Shown: piece after piece, positions 8,276 to 15,806 of the stretch
How positions within the stretch are numbered: the stretch's first letter is position 1
How the letters are laid out: every line of letters starts with the position of its first letter
Assembly (NCBI GenBank): GCA_002449265.1
Contig: DKCV01000022.1
Coordinates: forward strand, 1 to 64,000
DNA length: 64,000 bases
From: Caryophanales bacterium UBA6865
Lineage (GTDB): Bacteria; Bacillota_I; Bacilli_A; RFN20; CAG-826
Reading direction: 5' to 3'
Program-made: the position numbers and the translations under genes
The notes under the pieces: model-generated
What the model was told of the DNA's origin: nothing
Database searches by the model: none
The model's input: only the letters and a program-made list of their open reading frames with translations

Positions 8276-11170
8276 TTATTTAGCGAATTGTGTCACGTCT
8301 ATTGGCTTTGGGTTTGCCTCTTTTTCATTATTTTCATAATATTCAATGTACAGGGAATAATCCTCACGATAATTAGGCGTGACGTTTTGGAGCATTTTGC
8401 CGCTATCATCAAATGGGTTTGTCGTAAACATGTACCTTTCCAAAGTAGCACCCACTAATAGATAATCTTCCGAATCTTTTGATTGTTCAAAAGACAAATT
8501 CACTGTAGATGTGAACCAAGCCTCGGAGGTTGTTTTGCCACTAGAGTCGATTTCAACGTAATTGCAAGTAAAACTTAAAGAAGTGACGGAATTCTCTAGA
8601 ATCGTTGTTTGAATATTTTGGAAATCGCCAACATTTGGAATCGTCTGATTCACTAGTCCCAGTGCAAAGCACTGTTCAAAAAAATCATCTAAAAGATTGG
8701 TGCCAGAAACAGGGTTCTTTGCGTGATTGGCTTCACTAATCGCCTCGCTCTGAGCTTCTTTATCATTACCGATTTCAGTTTTAGAAGTAAGATTATAGGT
8801 ATTTTTATCAAAGTCGTATTTCAATTTATACAAATAGCCATCACGAATTGTTGTAACTGTTTCTTCAGAATAAGTAGAGGTCTCGTTACCACTATAAGAA
8901 TTAGACGTGTCAGAAACTATGGTCTCGTTTATAAAATAATTGATTTTGAGCTCCTCGTCGCACACTGTCTGGCTTTCTTGCTCCCCCAATTCTGTTACAG
9001 ACATTTTAAACCTAGCGTTCTTAGCTCTTGTAGCTTCCGCTTGGTTCAAATCAGTAAGGATTTGGCTCATTCTCTCTGCGACAGTTTCGGAAGTCTCTGA
9101 TGGGGATGGGGATTCAGGTTCGGATTCACCAAAAGTAATCGGATTCGGGTTATCGATTTTTGTATTATTGGCGTAATAAGAGAGAGTCATTTCAACTGTC
9201 TCTCTTCTATCTGGAGTGACTGCCTGATTCAAATTCCCATGACTATCAAATGGATTTGAAGTGTAAATATCGACATTTAAATTCGCATAATTTACATCGC
9301 CTGATGAAAAGCCGATGCTAGCGGTTGCAGCACCCCAAAGGGTTTCTGTAGTTCCCGCGTTAGAAGAAGAAATAGAGAAATAAATAGAGCACTCGAAATG
9401 ATTATCGTAGTTACTAGTAATCTCAGTTTTAATATTTTGATAAGTAACTCCTCCTAATGTCTCTCCATCATTTAAACCCATCATAAAATAGGTTTCAAAA
9501 GCGCCTTTAAGGCCAATGGCGTTTTGATTAAAATGGGCGTGATTAGCTTGATAAATAGCATCAGCTTCGCTAGTTTGACCTTCAGCAGTTCCGATTTCCG
9601 AACTCGAAATAACCGCATACTTATTGCTTTCAGAATTGTAGCTCAAGGAGTAAAGCTTATTGTCGCGGATTGTTGTGGCGGTTCTTGATTGGCTCTTGCT
9701 TGTAGTTTCATCATTATTAGCAACTATAGACGAATCTAAAATGGTTTCATTCTTGTAATATCTCGCTTCATTAGTTTCTTCATATTCATTGGGAAAACTA
9801 ATGCGTAATTGGGAATATGAGAGCCTTTCTCCTTCGGCTTCATCAAGCTGTTCCGCGATTTCTAAAAATTTGTTTTTTACTTTCTCTAAAGCAGGCTTTT
9901 CAAGTTCGACATGACTAAAATCGACCGGATTCGGATTTGGTGTCTTTTTATCAGCGTAAGTAATATTGAAAACTATTGTTTGAGAGTTTTCTGCGGTTGG
10001 AACTTTTTCAATCAGGCTTAAATCTTCGTTTTTAGCTAAAATCATTTGGAACTTAAAAGAAGTAATTCTCTTTGTGGAATCAAAAAGGATATCAATTTTC
10101 ACGGCAGCATAGGTCTTAGATTCGCTTTCGTTACTTTCAGATTTGTTTCCAACGATATTGGCGGAGAAGCGGGCATCACTGTCCTCGGTGATATCAAAAC
10201 GTAATGTCTCCTTATAATATCCATTCCCTCCGATCATGAATTCGTATTGGAGAAGAACGTCGCTCATTACAGAAGCAATGCCGTATCGAGTATTCGTATA
10301 CGAAACATGATTGGTTTGAAACGCGGCGCGCCTTTCTGAAATTTGGTCATTGTTATTCCCAATTGGCATTTTGGTACTTGTATCGAGATCAATTGTCGTC
10401 CCGTCTTCATTATAGTTAACTGTGTAGTAGTATCCGTTTTCAACTCTTCTTGTTGTTTTAGCGACACTCTTTCCGTTTCTAAATGTTGTCTCAGTGATTT
10501 CATTCGCACAATACGCGATGTCCATACTGTTGTTGGGCGCGGAACCATCTGTTTTTTCTGGACCATAAAACATTCCATAAGAGGCGCTTGTCGCGCATTT
10601 TTCTTCCCCTTCGTCTGTCGCGTCAAAATGATTGCCTAAATAAGCATCCAAATAATATGAACCTGGAACGACAGCAACTTTTTGATTGATAGAAGCTTCC
10701 GCCCCATCAACGGAAATAACAATGTCAAAAGGGGAATCGGTATACACGTTTTTCGTAATTAATTTGCCGTTTTCATAACTAATCTCGGCTTTGTGTTCTT
10801 CTGGAATTGTTACAATGATATTTTGCTCAAGGGCTTCGCTAGGAATAACCACAGCTCCAAGTGTGAATTCACTAGCAGGATAAAAAATACATATTTCTTC
10901 TTTGCTAGACGGGTCTTTAACCTTTGGAAGTTTCTCAAATAGAGCGACGCTTAAACTTGTCGCGTGGGTCTCGCCTTGCGAAGTGGAAGGGGTTGAAGCT
11001 GATCCGCTTGATGAAGAGGATGTGCTGGATGAATCGCTCGATCCGCTACTAGATGTTATGTTTGTATTAGTAGAAGGGGTTTCCGTAAGCGAGGATGATA
11101 GATCGGCTTTGCAACTAAAAAGCGGCAAAGCAAGCAATGCCAAAATTGAAATAATTTTGTGTTTTTTCAT
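8276..11170 (-). CDS. Large surface lipoprotein with three tandem degenerate repeats
   Basis: A 964-residue predicted lipoprotein. The N-terminus MKKHKIISILALLALPLFSC is a type II signal peptide with the lipidated Cys at residue 20, followed by a Ser/Thr-rich low-complexity linker (about residues 24-70) as is usual for cell-surface anchors. The rest contains three diverged copies of a roughly 230-260-residue unit. The second and third copies share NETI at their start, TTIRD-x-x-LY, S-x-A-x-x-x-ANHA, QNI-T-x-I and TNPFD-x-x-G-x-L-Q-x-VTP-x-x-RE, and each unit ends N-P-x-P. The first unit is more diverged. No enzymatic motif was seen, and the family was not recognised. Expression may be phase-variable, because a G10 tract fills the promoter spacer. 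The gene is monocistronic. Confidence 0.85.
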   Translation of the reverse strand: MKKHKIISILALLALPLFSCKADLSSSLTETPSTNTNITSSSGSSDSSSTSSSSSGSASTPSTSQGETHATSLSVALFEKLPKVKDPSSKEEICIFYPASEFTLGAVVIPSEALEQNIIVTIPEEHKAEISYENGKLITKNVYTDSPFDIVISVDGAEASINQKVAVVPGSYYLDAYLGNHFDATDEGEEKCATSASYGMFYGPEKTDGSAPNNSMDIAYCANEITETTFRNGKSVAKTTRRVENGYYYTVNYNEDGTTIDLDTSTKMPIGNNNDQISERRAAFQTNHVSYTNTRYGIASVMSDVLLQYEFMIGGNGYYKETLRFDITEDSDARFSANIVGNKSESNESESKTYAAVKIDILFDSTKRITSFKFQMILAKNEDLSLIEKVPTAENSQTIVFNITYADKKTPNPNPVDFSHVELEKPALEKVKNKFLEIAEQLDEAEGERLSYSQLRISFPNEYEETNEARYYKNETILDSSIVANNDETTSKSQSRTATTIRDNKLYSLSYNSESNKYAVISSSEIGTAEGQTSEADAIYQANHAHFNQNAIGLKGAFETYFMMGLNDGETLGGVTYQNIKTEITSNYDNHFECSIYFSISSSNAGTTETLWGAATASIGFSSGDVNYANLNVDIYTSNPFDSHGNLNQAVTPDRRETVEMTLSYYANNTKIDNPNPITFGESEPESPSPSETSETVAERMSQILTDLNQAEATRAKNARFKMSVTELGEQESQTVCDEELKINYFINETIVSDTSNSYSGNETSTYSEETVTTIRDGYLYKLKYDFDKNTYNLTSKTEIGNDKEAQSEAISEANHAKNPVSGTNLLDDFFEQCFALGLVNQTIPNVGDFQNIQTTILENSVTSLSFTCNYVEIDSSGKTTSEAWFTSTVNLSFEQSKDSEDYLLVGATLERYMFTTNPFDDSGKMLQNVTPNYREDYSLYIEYYENNEKEANPKPIDVTQFAK

Positions 11171-11200
11171 TAGATAACTCCTATTTTTTAACTTATAAAA

Positions 11201-11230
11201 ATTTTAATCCCCCCCCCCGCGTTTTTTCAA
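11201..11230 (-). promoter_or_regulatory. Lipoprotein promoter with a G10 homopolymer in the -35/-10 spacer
   Basis: Read on the minus strand: -35 TTGAAA (11230-11225), an 18-bp spacer made of AAACGC + ten G (11218-11209) + AT, then -10 TAAAAT (11206-11201). The gene start is 30 bp further on with GGAG about 8 bp before the ATG. Slippage of the G run would change the spacer length around the optimal 17 bp. Confidence 0.7.
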
Positions 11231-11239
11231 GTTTTTTAG

Positions 11240-11503
11240 GTAACATTCCAAATTTTCCACGCTGGTCTTTATAGGCCTTCCGCACTAAGTTAATTGCAAC
11301 ATTCGGTGTCAGCCGGAAATCCGGTTGTGGCCGGGGGAATCCCCCGGCTGACCGGAAAAGGCGGGAGAAAAGAAAAATGCTCAGAAAGAAATACACCGGA
11401 GAGTTCAAGATCAGGATGGTCAAGGAATTTCTGGACGGAAAGGAAAAGGAGCCCAAGCTATCGAAATCAGATTTCGTTTTCGAAAAGTAACATTCCAAAT
11501 TTT
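11240..11503 (+). mobile_element. Decayed IS3-type insertion sequence fragment with 17-bp flanking direct repeat
   Basis: The segment is bounded by two identical 17-bp direct repeats, GTAACATTCCAAATTTT, at 11240-11256 and 11487-11503. Between them lie a GC-rich stem-loop (9-bp arms GTCAGCCGG at 11308-11316 and CCGGCTGAC at 11344-11352, with an alternative inner stem GCCGGGGG/CCCCCGGC at 11330-11348) and a truncated transposase start at 11377. The GC content and G/C runs differ sharply from the AT-rich surroundings, which points to acquisition. GC-rich leader hairpins like this are known in IS elements as protection against read-through transcription. The exact element ends are uncertain: the direct repeats could mark recombination between two IS ends. 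Confidence 0.55.
11377..11490 (+). pseudogene. Truncated IS3/IS150-type transposase OrfA N-terminus
   Basis: A 37-codon frame starts MLRKKYTGEFKIRMVKEFLD and stops at 11490. The pattern K-Y-x-x-E-F-K-x-x-x-V-K-E-x-L-x-G is the beginning of the helix-turn-helix of IS3-family OrfA proteins, which normally run to about 90-170 residues. Everything after residue about 28 is missing, and no OrfB remains. A frame on the opposite strand across the same bases has no family resemblance and was left out. Confidence 0.6.
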
Positions 11504-11540
11504 ACGGGGGTTCAAAAAATCAATAAGAATACGGGGTTTA

Positions 11541-11669
11541 ATGGTGATTTTTAAAAAAGAGCCTAGATTTGCTAATAATAATCGAGGTACTATAGAAGTG
11601 GCTAATTGCGATGAAACAAATGAGAAAGAACACTATTTTTTAGAAGTATCCACGGCTATTTTAAACTGA
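11541..11669 (+). CDS. Small ORF, possible remnant next to the IS fragment
   Basis: A 42-codon frame from an ATG at 11541 (MVIFKKEPRFANNNRGTIEV...), ending TGA at 11667-11669. It has no recognised family and no good ribosome site. It sits directly against the IS fragment and could be the tail of a gene cut by the insertion. It is listed only because the composition is protein-like (balanced charged residues, no low complexity). Confidence 0.2.
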   Translation: MVIFKKEPRFANNNRGTIEVANCDETNEKEHYFLEVSTAILN

Positions 11670-11692
11670 GCTTATTTATAAAAATGGTATCG

Positions 11693-12220
11693 TTATTTTG
11701 CCAGTGATTCCTTATAAATGTCCTTAGCTCTATCGATCGCGTCCTTGCATTCTAATTCGCTATAAACATCTTCAATCGAATAAGTTTCGTGTTCAACATA
11801 ATCGCTATATTCGTCATGATAGAGGCAGTCAAAATCTATCGAATAAAGTTTTTTGGCTATTTTATAAGCTTCTTCCTTTTTGCCTTGGTCATATAAAGCA
11901 ACTAAAAGCAAAACGATATTGGTAAAGAAAGAAATATCACTATCATTCAACGATCTCTCATAATCGTAATCGTTAAAATCACATTCACCGACATAGCCAA
12001 ACATCTCAATCGTTTCGATTTGGAAAAATTGCTCCAATAGTTCTTCTTTGTTAGCTAAATAATAGGGCTCGATACCCGCATTATTCATCTCAATAATCTT
12101 TTCCAAAGTGCGAGAAGACAATCGTTTTATTAAGGGAGTAATGGCATTCATTATCCCTTCTTTTTCCATGCCGCTTAGATATTTTATGTATTCGTTTGAT
12201 AAATATTCTTGCTTATCCAT
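11693..12220 (-). CDS. Hypothetical acidic helical protein
   Basis: A 175-residue acidic, largely helical protein with no recognised domain. It contains many Asp/Glu/Tyr residues (for example ECDFNDYDYERSLNDSD and YHDEYSDYVEHETYSIEDVY), one short hydrophobic helix (IVLLLVALYDQ) and TPR-like spacing in GKKEEAYKIAKKLYSIDF. It lies 29 bp downstream of, and in the same direction as, the AAA_14/DUF4143 ATPase, so it may be a co-transcribed partner. Its 3' side faces the IS fragment. An acidic companion might be an inhibitor or immunity-like partner, but there is no direct evidence for this. Confidence 0.55.
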   Translation of the reverse strand: MDKQEYLSNEYIKYLSGMEKEGIMNAITPLIKRLSSRTLEKIIEMNNAGIEPYYLANKEELLEQFFQIETIEMFGYVGECDFNDYDYERSLNDSDISFFTNIVLLLVALYDQGKKEEAYKIAKKLYSIDFDCLYHDEYSDYVEHETYSIEDVYSELECKDAIDRAKDIYKESLAK

Positions 12221-12249
12221 TTAAATCCATTTAGATTAAGTGGCCCTTA

Positions 12250-13569
12250 TTAGAGAAACATAACTGTATAGATTGGGAATGTAATTAAGTTACCATTCCT
12301 TTCGATGATGTTTTTGTTACCGAATATATATCCTTTAGGTAATTTATATTTGCCATTCGGATCGACTAATTTCGGAATAGCGCGGAATTCATTTTGGGTC
12401 TTACCAGATTTAATTTCTATAGGAATGATTGTTAGATTATCGTAATCATTAATGAGGCAATCAGTCTCCCCGGTCTTTTTGCTATCGAAATAAAAGGTGT
12501 GGTGGCCATGCACTAAAAGTTCGCTCATTGCAACGGTTTCGTAAACAGAGCCCAAATTAATACCTTTATCTTGACTCAGCACAGCATCGATGTTGTTTTT
12601 ATACAAGATGTTAGTCAATATGCCTACATCGTTATAATAAAGTTTAATTAGATTTTTACTGCTTGACTCAATAAGAGGGAACCTAGGATCGCTAATAGCC
12701 TTGACGCCTATCGCGATACCAGAAGAAATTAGGTAATCAAATTCGTCTTGGTATCTTTCTAAAGATTCTTTCTTGCCACCGATTTTATTCGCCCGGATTC
12801 TTTTAACCTTATTTTTCATATAAGATGGCATCATCTCATATATTCTGGCGATTTTTAGCTTATGATCTAAATCATATTGGGAACAGTCGTCTTTATAATA
12901 GTTATAAGTAGTTTCTTGAACGTTTCTCATCGCCATTATGTTTTTGTTAACGACAAATTCTTTAACGGCGTCAGGCAATCCACCGCTCAATAGGTATTCT
13001 TTGAATCTAGTTAGAAAAATTTCATGTACTGAGTCATCGATGGGTTCTAATTTATTAAAGCAGGATTTAACGTAATCAATAGCCTCAGTGCTGACATGAT
13101 TGGCCCATAAAAATTCCTCAAAATCCATTGGATACATTTTCACTTCTCTTATTGATCCCATTGGAATAAATGTATGCTTTAAGGTAACGCCTAATAGAGA
13201 ACCACTTGCGATATAGGTAAATCTTTTTTCCTTGTTTAATGGCTTTAGCATGGTAAGCAAGTGAGGATACACCTGTATTTCATCCAAAAATACAATCGTG
13301 TCATCTTTATTTCCCAAAGAATCGCCATATAAAGAAGAGAGTCTAAGATAGAATTGAGTAGTAGTCCTTACTTTGTCTTCGGCAAAATATTGATTTCCGT
13401 CAAAATCATCTCTTAGGTTAATTTCCACATAATTTTTAAAATGCTGTTTAGATAGTTTGCTGATTGTGTAAGACTTGCCAATTTGCCTGGCCCCATCAAT
13501 AACAAGAATTGTCTCTTTTTCGCCTTTAAAATAGTTGTTAATTACAGTTTCAACCTTCCTTTTAAACAT
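12250..13569 (-). CDS. AAA_14 ATPase with DUF4143 (PD-(D/E)xK-like) C-terminus
   Basis: A 439-residue ATPase of the widespread AAA_14/DUF4143 class. The Walker A motif GARQIGKS is at residues 26-33 and Walker B IVFLDEIQ at 92-99. Residues about 200-330 resemble the winged-helix region. The C-terminal domain carries ETDCLINDYD and PIEIKSGKT (about residues 375-395), the D...ExK signature of a restriction-endonuclease-like fold. These genes are abundant in gut anaerobes as orphans and their function is not established. Three copies of an operator-like repeat lie immediately upstream (13588-13670), suggesting autoregulation. A small acidic protein follows in the same direction. Confidence 0.85.
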   Translation of the reverse strand: MFKRKVETVINNYFKGEKETILVIDGARQIGKSYTISKLSKQHFKNYVEINLRDDFDGNQYFAEDKVRTTTQFYLRLSSLYGDSLGNKDDTIVFLDEIQVYPHLLTMLKPLNKEKRFTYIASGSLLGVTLKHTFIPMGSIREVKMYPMDFEEFLWANHVSTEAIDYVKSCFNKLEPIDDSVHEIFLTRFKEYLLSGGLPDAVKEFVVNKNIMAMRNVQETTYNYYKDDCSQYDLDHKLKIARIYEMMPSYMKNKVKRIRANKIGGKKESLERYQDEFDYLISSGIAIGVKAISDPRFPLIESSSKNLIKLYYNDVGILTNILYKNNIDAVLSQDKGINLGSVYETVAMSELLVHGHHTFYFDSKKTGETDCLINDYDNLTIIPIEIKSGKTQNEFRAIPKLVDPNGKYKLPKGYIFGNKNIIERNGNLITFPIYTVMFL

Positions 13570-13587
13570 TAGAAAACCCTCTTTATC

Positions 13588-13670
13588 AACTTTTCCAATA
13601 CTATTTTATTGTATTTTTGCAACTTTTCCAAAGTTTTTAGAAGTAAAAATTGCAACTTTTCCAAAGTTTT
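13588..13670. repeat. Three tandem operator-like repeats upstream of the AAA_14/DUF4143 gene
   Basis: The core CAACTTTTCCAA starts at 13588, 13620 and 13653, a spacing of 32 and 33 bp. The last two copies are identical over 21 bp (13617-13637 and 13650-13670) and contain the inverted repeat AACTTT-TCC-AAAGTT. The first copy is degenerate on one side. They end 18 bp before the ATPase start codon at 13569. The spacing of about three helical turns places the sites on one face of the DNA, consistent with cooperative binding. Confidence 0.7.
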
Positions 13671-13762
13671 AACATGGTACGTCTAGAGGAGAGGGGAATG
13701 ACAATAAGTATGTGTTTCCGCTCAATTTATCCGTAATTCGTATCGTCTCCGCTCACATGGCG

Positions 13763-13778
13763 GACCCCTTAAGGGGTC
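13763..13778. repeat. Perfect 16-bp GC-rich palindrome GACCCCTTAAGGGGTC
   Basis: A perfect palindrome without a spacer, in a short GC-rich island (about 13745-13795) between the ATPase promoter region and the terminator of the M50-like gene. No T-run follows, so it is not a simple terminator. Its origin is unknown; a remnant of a mobile element end is possible. Confidence 0.5.
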
Positions 13779-13795
13779 GCACGGCCGAATCACGA

Positions 13796-13819
13796 GCAAA
13801 AAGAGGGCGATTGGCCCTC
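13796..13819 (-). terminator. Intrinsic terminator of the M50-like gene
   Basis: On the minus strand, a stem GAGGGC / GCCCTC with a 5-nt loop is followed by CTTTTTGC, 20 bp after the stop codon at 13840. Confidence 0.75.
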
Positions 13820-13839
13820 AATTTAAGTTTCGTTTATGA

Positions 13840-15039
13840 TTAGTTGTTGTCGTCTTTCTTTTCTTTTGCTGCATCGACTTTTTCGTTTTTCTCTAACGAG
13901 TAACCATAGTCACTAAAGTCCCAATCAGGATGCGCGGATAAGATTTTATCCATCGCAAGCTTTAATAATTTCTTTTCGACTGTTTTCTTTTCTTTAGGAA
14001 GCTTGCGGAAAACGTCGTGAACTTTGTTTAGTCCCGCTTCCGTCTCACCGATCGATTCTTCCACTAAGCCGTTAGCGAGGACATAGGCGCGGATAGCAGG
14101 GGCACTACTAAGGGCGGAAAGATGCTTTTTGACATCGAGCGGAAGAGCGATGTAATAGGCTTTGGCTTCTTCTAATGGTTTTGTATCAAGAAGGATAGCA
14201 ATCTTTTGCGCTTCGGCAGTTCGATATAAAGAGGTGGAGACTTTATCTTTGGAAGCAAGCGTTTTTTCTATAATCGTAAGCGCTTCTTCATAATCCCCTT
14301 TGTTCAAATCAGCGTAAAGAGTAACGTCATTGACAGAATAAGTGAAATCCGTCACTTCATCATAGATAGGCAAATCTCCTACTGGTAATCCGCGAGATAA
14401 TTTATCTTCAGCAAGAAGCATCTCGTTATAGGCGATAACGTTAATTTTGCTATTAAGAATAGTGATTAAATACCCATCGTTTTTCGCATCGAGCGGAGCG
14501 GGGAAGATGTCGTAAACAAGGATCATTCCGATGATTGTCAAAACGACTTCACTTGCGGGTTTAATCCAATAATAACCGGTTTCACCGGCTTTAATTTTCG
14601 CTAAACCGAAAACAAGCAAGCCGGATATTGCGGCGATTTCAAGAAGGAGAAAAAGTAAAGACATGTAGATAGAGATTCTAGGATTACTCTTTTTTGTATC
14701 TTTCGGTGTGACGAGTGTTTCTCCGGTTAGGCCATCAAAATTGCCTAAAAAGAATTTCTTTTTGCCGTCTTTGTTCTTTTTGAAACCAATCCCTAAGCAA
14801 ATCCAGGCCGTAATTTCGTAATGGCCAATCTTTGCACCAAGCAAATGTCCAAGTTCTAAAAGCAAAGAAGTGAAAACAATGCCAACTAAAATGGACAAAA
14901 ACACGAGTAAGAACACATTCATCGTCAAATAGGATGCGCCACTTGCAAAATCCGGGCGGAGGATAAAGAAGCCAACGCAAACCGCTAAAGCAAGCATAAG
15001 TGCATAGGCAATATAGCCAAAAGTATCATTCTTTTTCAT
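13840..15039 (-). CDS. M50-like membrane protein with a degenerate HExxH motif
   Basis: A 399-residue protein with about five N-terminal transmembrane segments and a soluble C-terminal half of about 200 residues with TPR-like helices. Residues about 60-75 read SLLLELGHLLGAKIGHYEI. This aligns with the HELGH motif of site-2-protease-like (M50) membrane proteins, but the first His is Leu. A later membrane-edge segment DIFPAPLDAKNDGYLI resembles the second M50 motif, in which an Asp binds the metal. It is therefore either an inactive relative or one with altered metal binding. The ATG at 15039 was chosen because AAGGAG lies just upstream; a longer frame up to 15105 has no ribosome site. It is followed by its own terminator. 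Confidence 0.7.
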   Translation of the reverse strand: MKKNDTFGYIAYALMLALAVCVGFFILRPDFASGASYLTMNVFLLVFLSILVGIVFTSLLLELGHLLGAKIGHYEITAWICLGIGFKKNKDGKKKFFLGNFDGLTGETLVTPKDTKKSNPRISIYMSLLFLLLEIAAISGLLVFGLAKIKAGETGYYWIKPASEVVLTIIGMILVYDIFPAPLDAKNDGYLITILNSKINVIAYNEMLLAEDKLSRGLPVGDLPIYDEVTDFTYSVNDVTLYADLNKGDYEEALTIIEKTLASKDKVSTSLYRTAEAQKIAILLDTKPLEEAKAYYIALPLDVKKHLSALSSAPAIRAYVLANGLVEESIGETEAGLNKVHDVFRKLPKEKKTVEKKLLKLAMDKILSAHPDWDFSDYGYSLEKNEKVDAAKEKKDDNN

Positions 15040-15246
15040 AAATCTCCTTCTTACTAAGTAAATGTATAGCCATAACGAGTCTGTGGTAGTAATGAGACCA
15101 ACCACACGTGTGTCTCAATTTCATGTTTTTTCTCGTCAATCGGCTTTCTTTACTAACTCAGCAAAACTTCAATTCAAAGAACCGCTAACAATTATAGTCA
15201 TTTCGTGTCCTTATTTTCCATCAATAATAAAAATTAGAGAGATTCT

Positions 15247-15804
15247 TTATTTTTTGTTTTCCTCTTTGGAAAGTTTTTCTAAAGCTGGAAGAAGGATTGC
15301 AACGGAATTATCGATAAAGCGTCGCATTGCTTTCTCAAAGCGAGTAGGAGTGACACTCATGTTTTTAAACCAATAGCCAAATTCATCGGAGATGATTCTT
15401 GAGAAACGACGTGCCAAAGATCGATATCCGCTTTTGTTTAATTCGCCTTTCCCGTTTTTGGTAAAAACGAATAGGAGCCTTGTTGCGACTTTGCTATAGC
15501 AAAAGTCATCAACGAGGTCACTAGCAGCGCTATTATAGGCGCTACGAAGGAAGACGAAATTCTCTTTGCAGTAATTCAAAACACAAGTTAGGATCTCGGA
15601 AGCGTCTTTCGCTCGTGAGAGCCCTTCAATGTCTTCATTTAGAAAAATCGCCGCAAGAAGGTCATAAATATCTTGATAATGATAATAAAAGGTTTGGCGA
15701 TGGCACCCGCAAACCTTGCAAAGTGTCGTTACGTTGATTTCGCTAAGCGGTTCGCTTAGCATCATTTCTCTCAAAGCTCTTTTGAATTTGGCTTCGGTTG
15801 TCAT
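15247..15804 (-). CDS. TetR-family transcriptional regulator
   Basis: A 185-residue regulator with an N-terminal TetR helix-turn-helix: LSEINVTTLCKVCGCHRQTFYYHYQDIYDLLAAIF, where the F-Y-Y-H-Y-x-D-I-Y-x-L pattern is diagnostic. The C-terminal ligand domain gives no clue to the effector. The preferred ATG at 15804 begins 2 nt after the psuG stop and there is no separate ribosome site, so translation is probably by re-initiation. It is the last gene of the ABC transporter / P-type ATPase / psuG operon and may regulate it. Confidence 0.85.
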   Translation of the reverse strand: MTTEAKFKRALREMMLSEPLSEINVTTLCKVCGCHRQTFYYHYQDIYDLLAAIFLNEDIEGLSRAKDASEILTCVLNYCKENFVFLRSAYNSAASDLVDDFCYSKVATRLLFVFTKNGKGELNKSGYRSLARRFSRIISDEFGYWFKNMSVTPTRFEKAMRRFIDNSVAILLPALEKLSKEENKK

Positions 15805-15806
15805 AA

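Noticed and set aside
10267..10626. Frames opposite to or out of phase with the large lipoprotein
   Set aside because: They lie wholly inside a gene with a signal peptide and clear repeats, and have no ribosome sites.
11193..11498. Minus-strand 101-codon frame across the IS fragment
   Set aside because: It is the reverse of the transposase remnant and GC-rich hairpin, and would cover the lipoprotein promoter; no family features.
13588..13670. Regular repeats of about 32 bp could be a short CRISPR array
   Set aside because: Only three copies, one degenerate, with a unit of 21 bp and a gap of 12 bp; no cas gene is near. The position right before a start codon fits operators.
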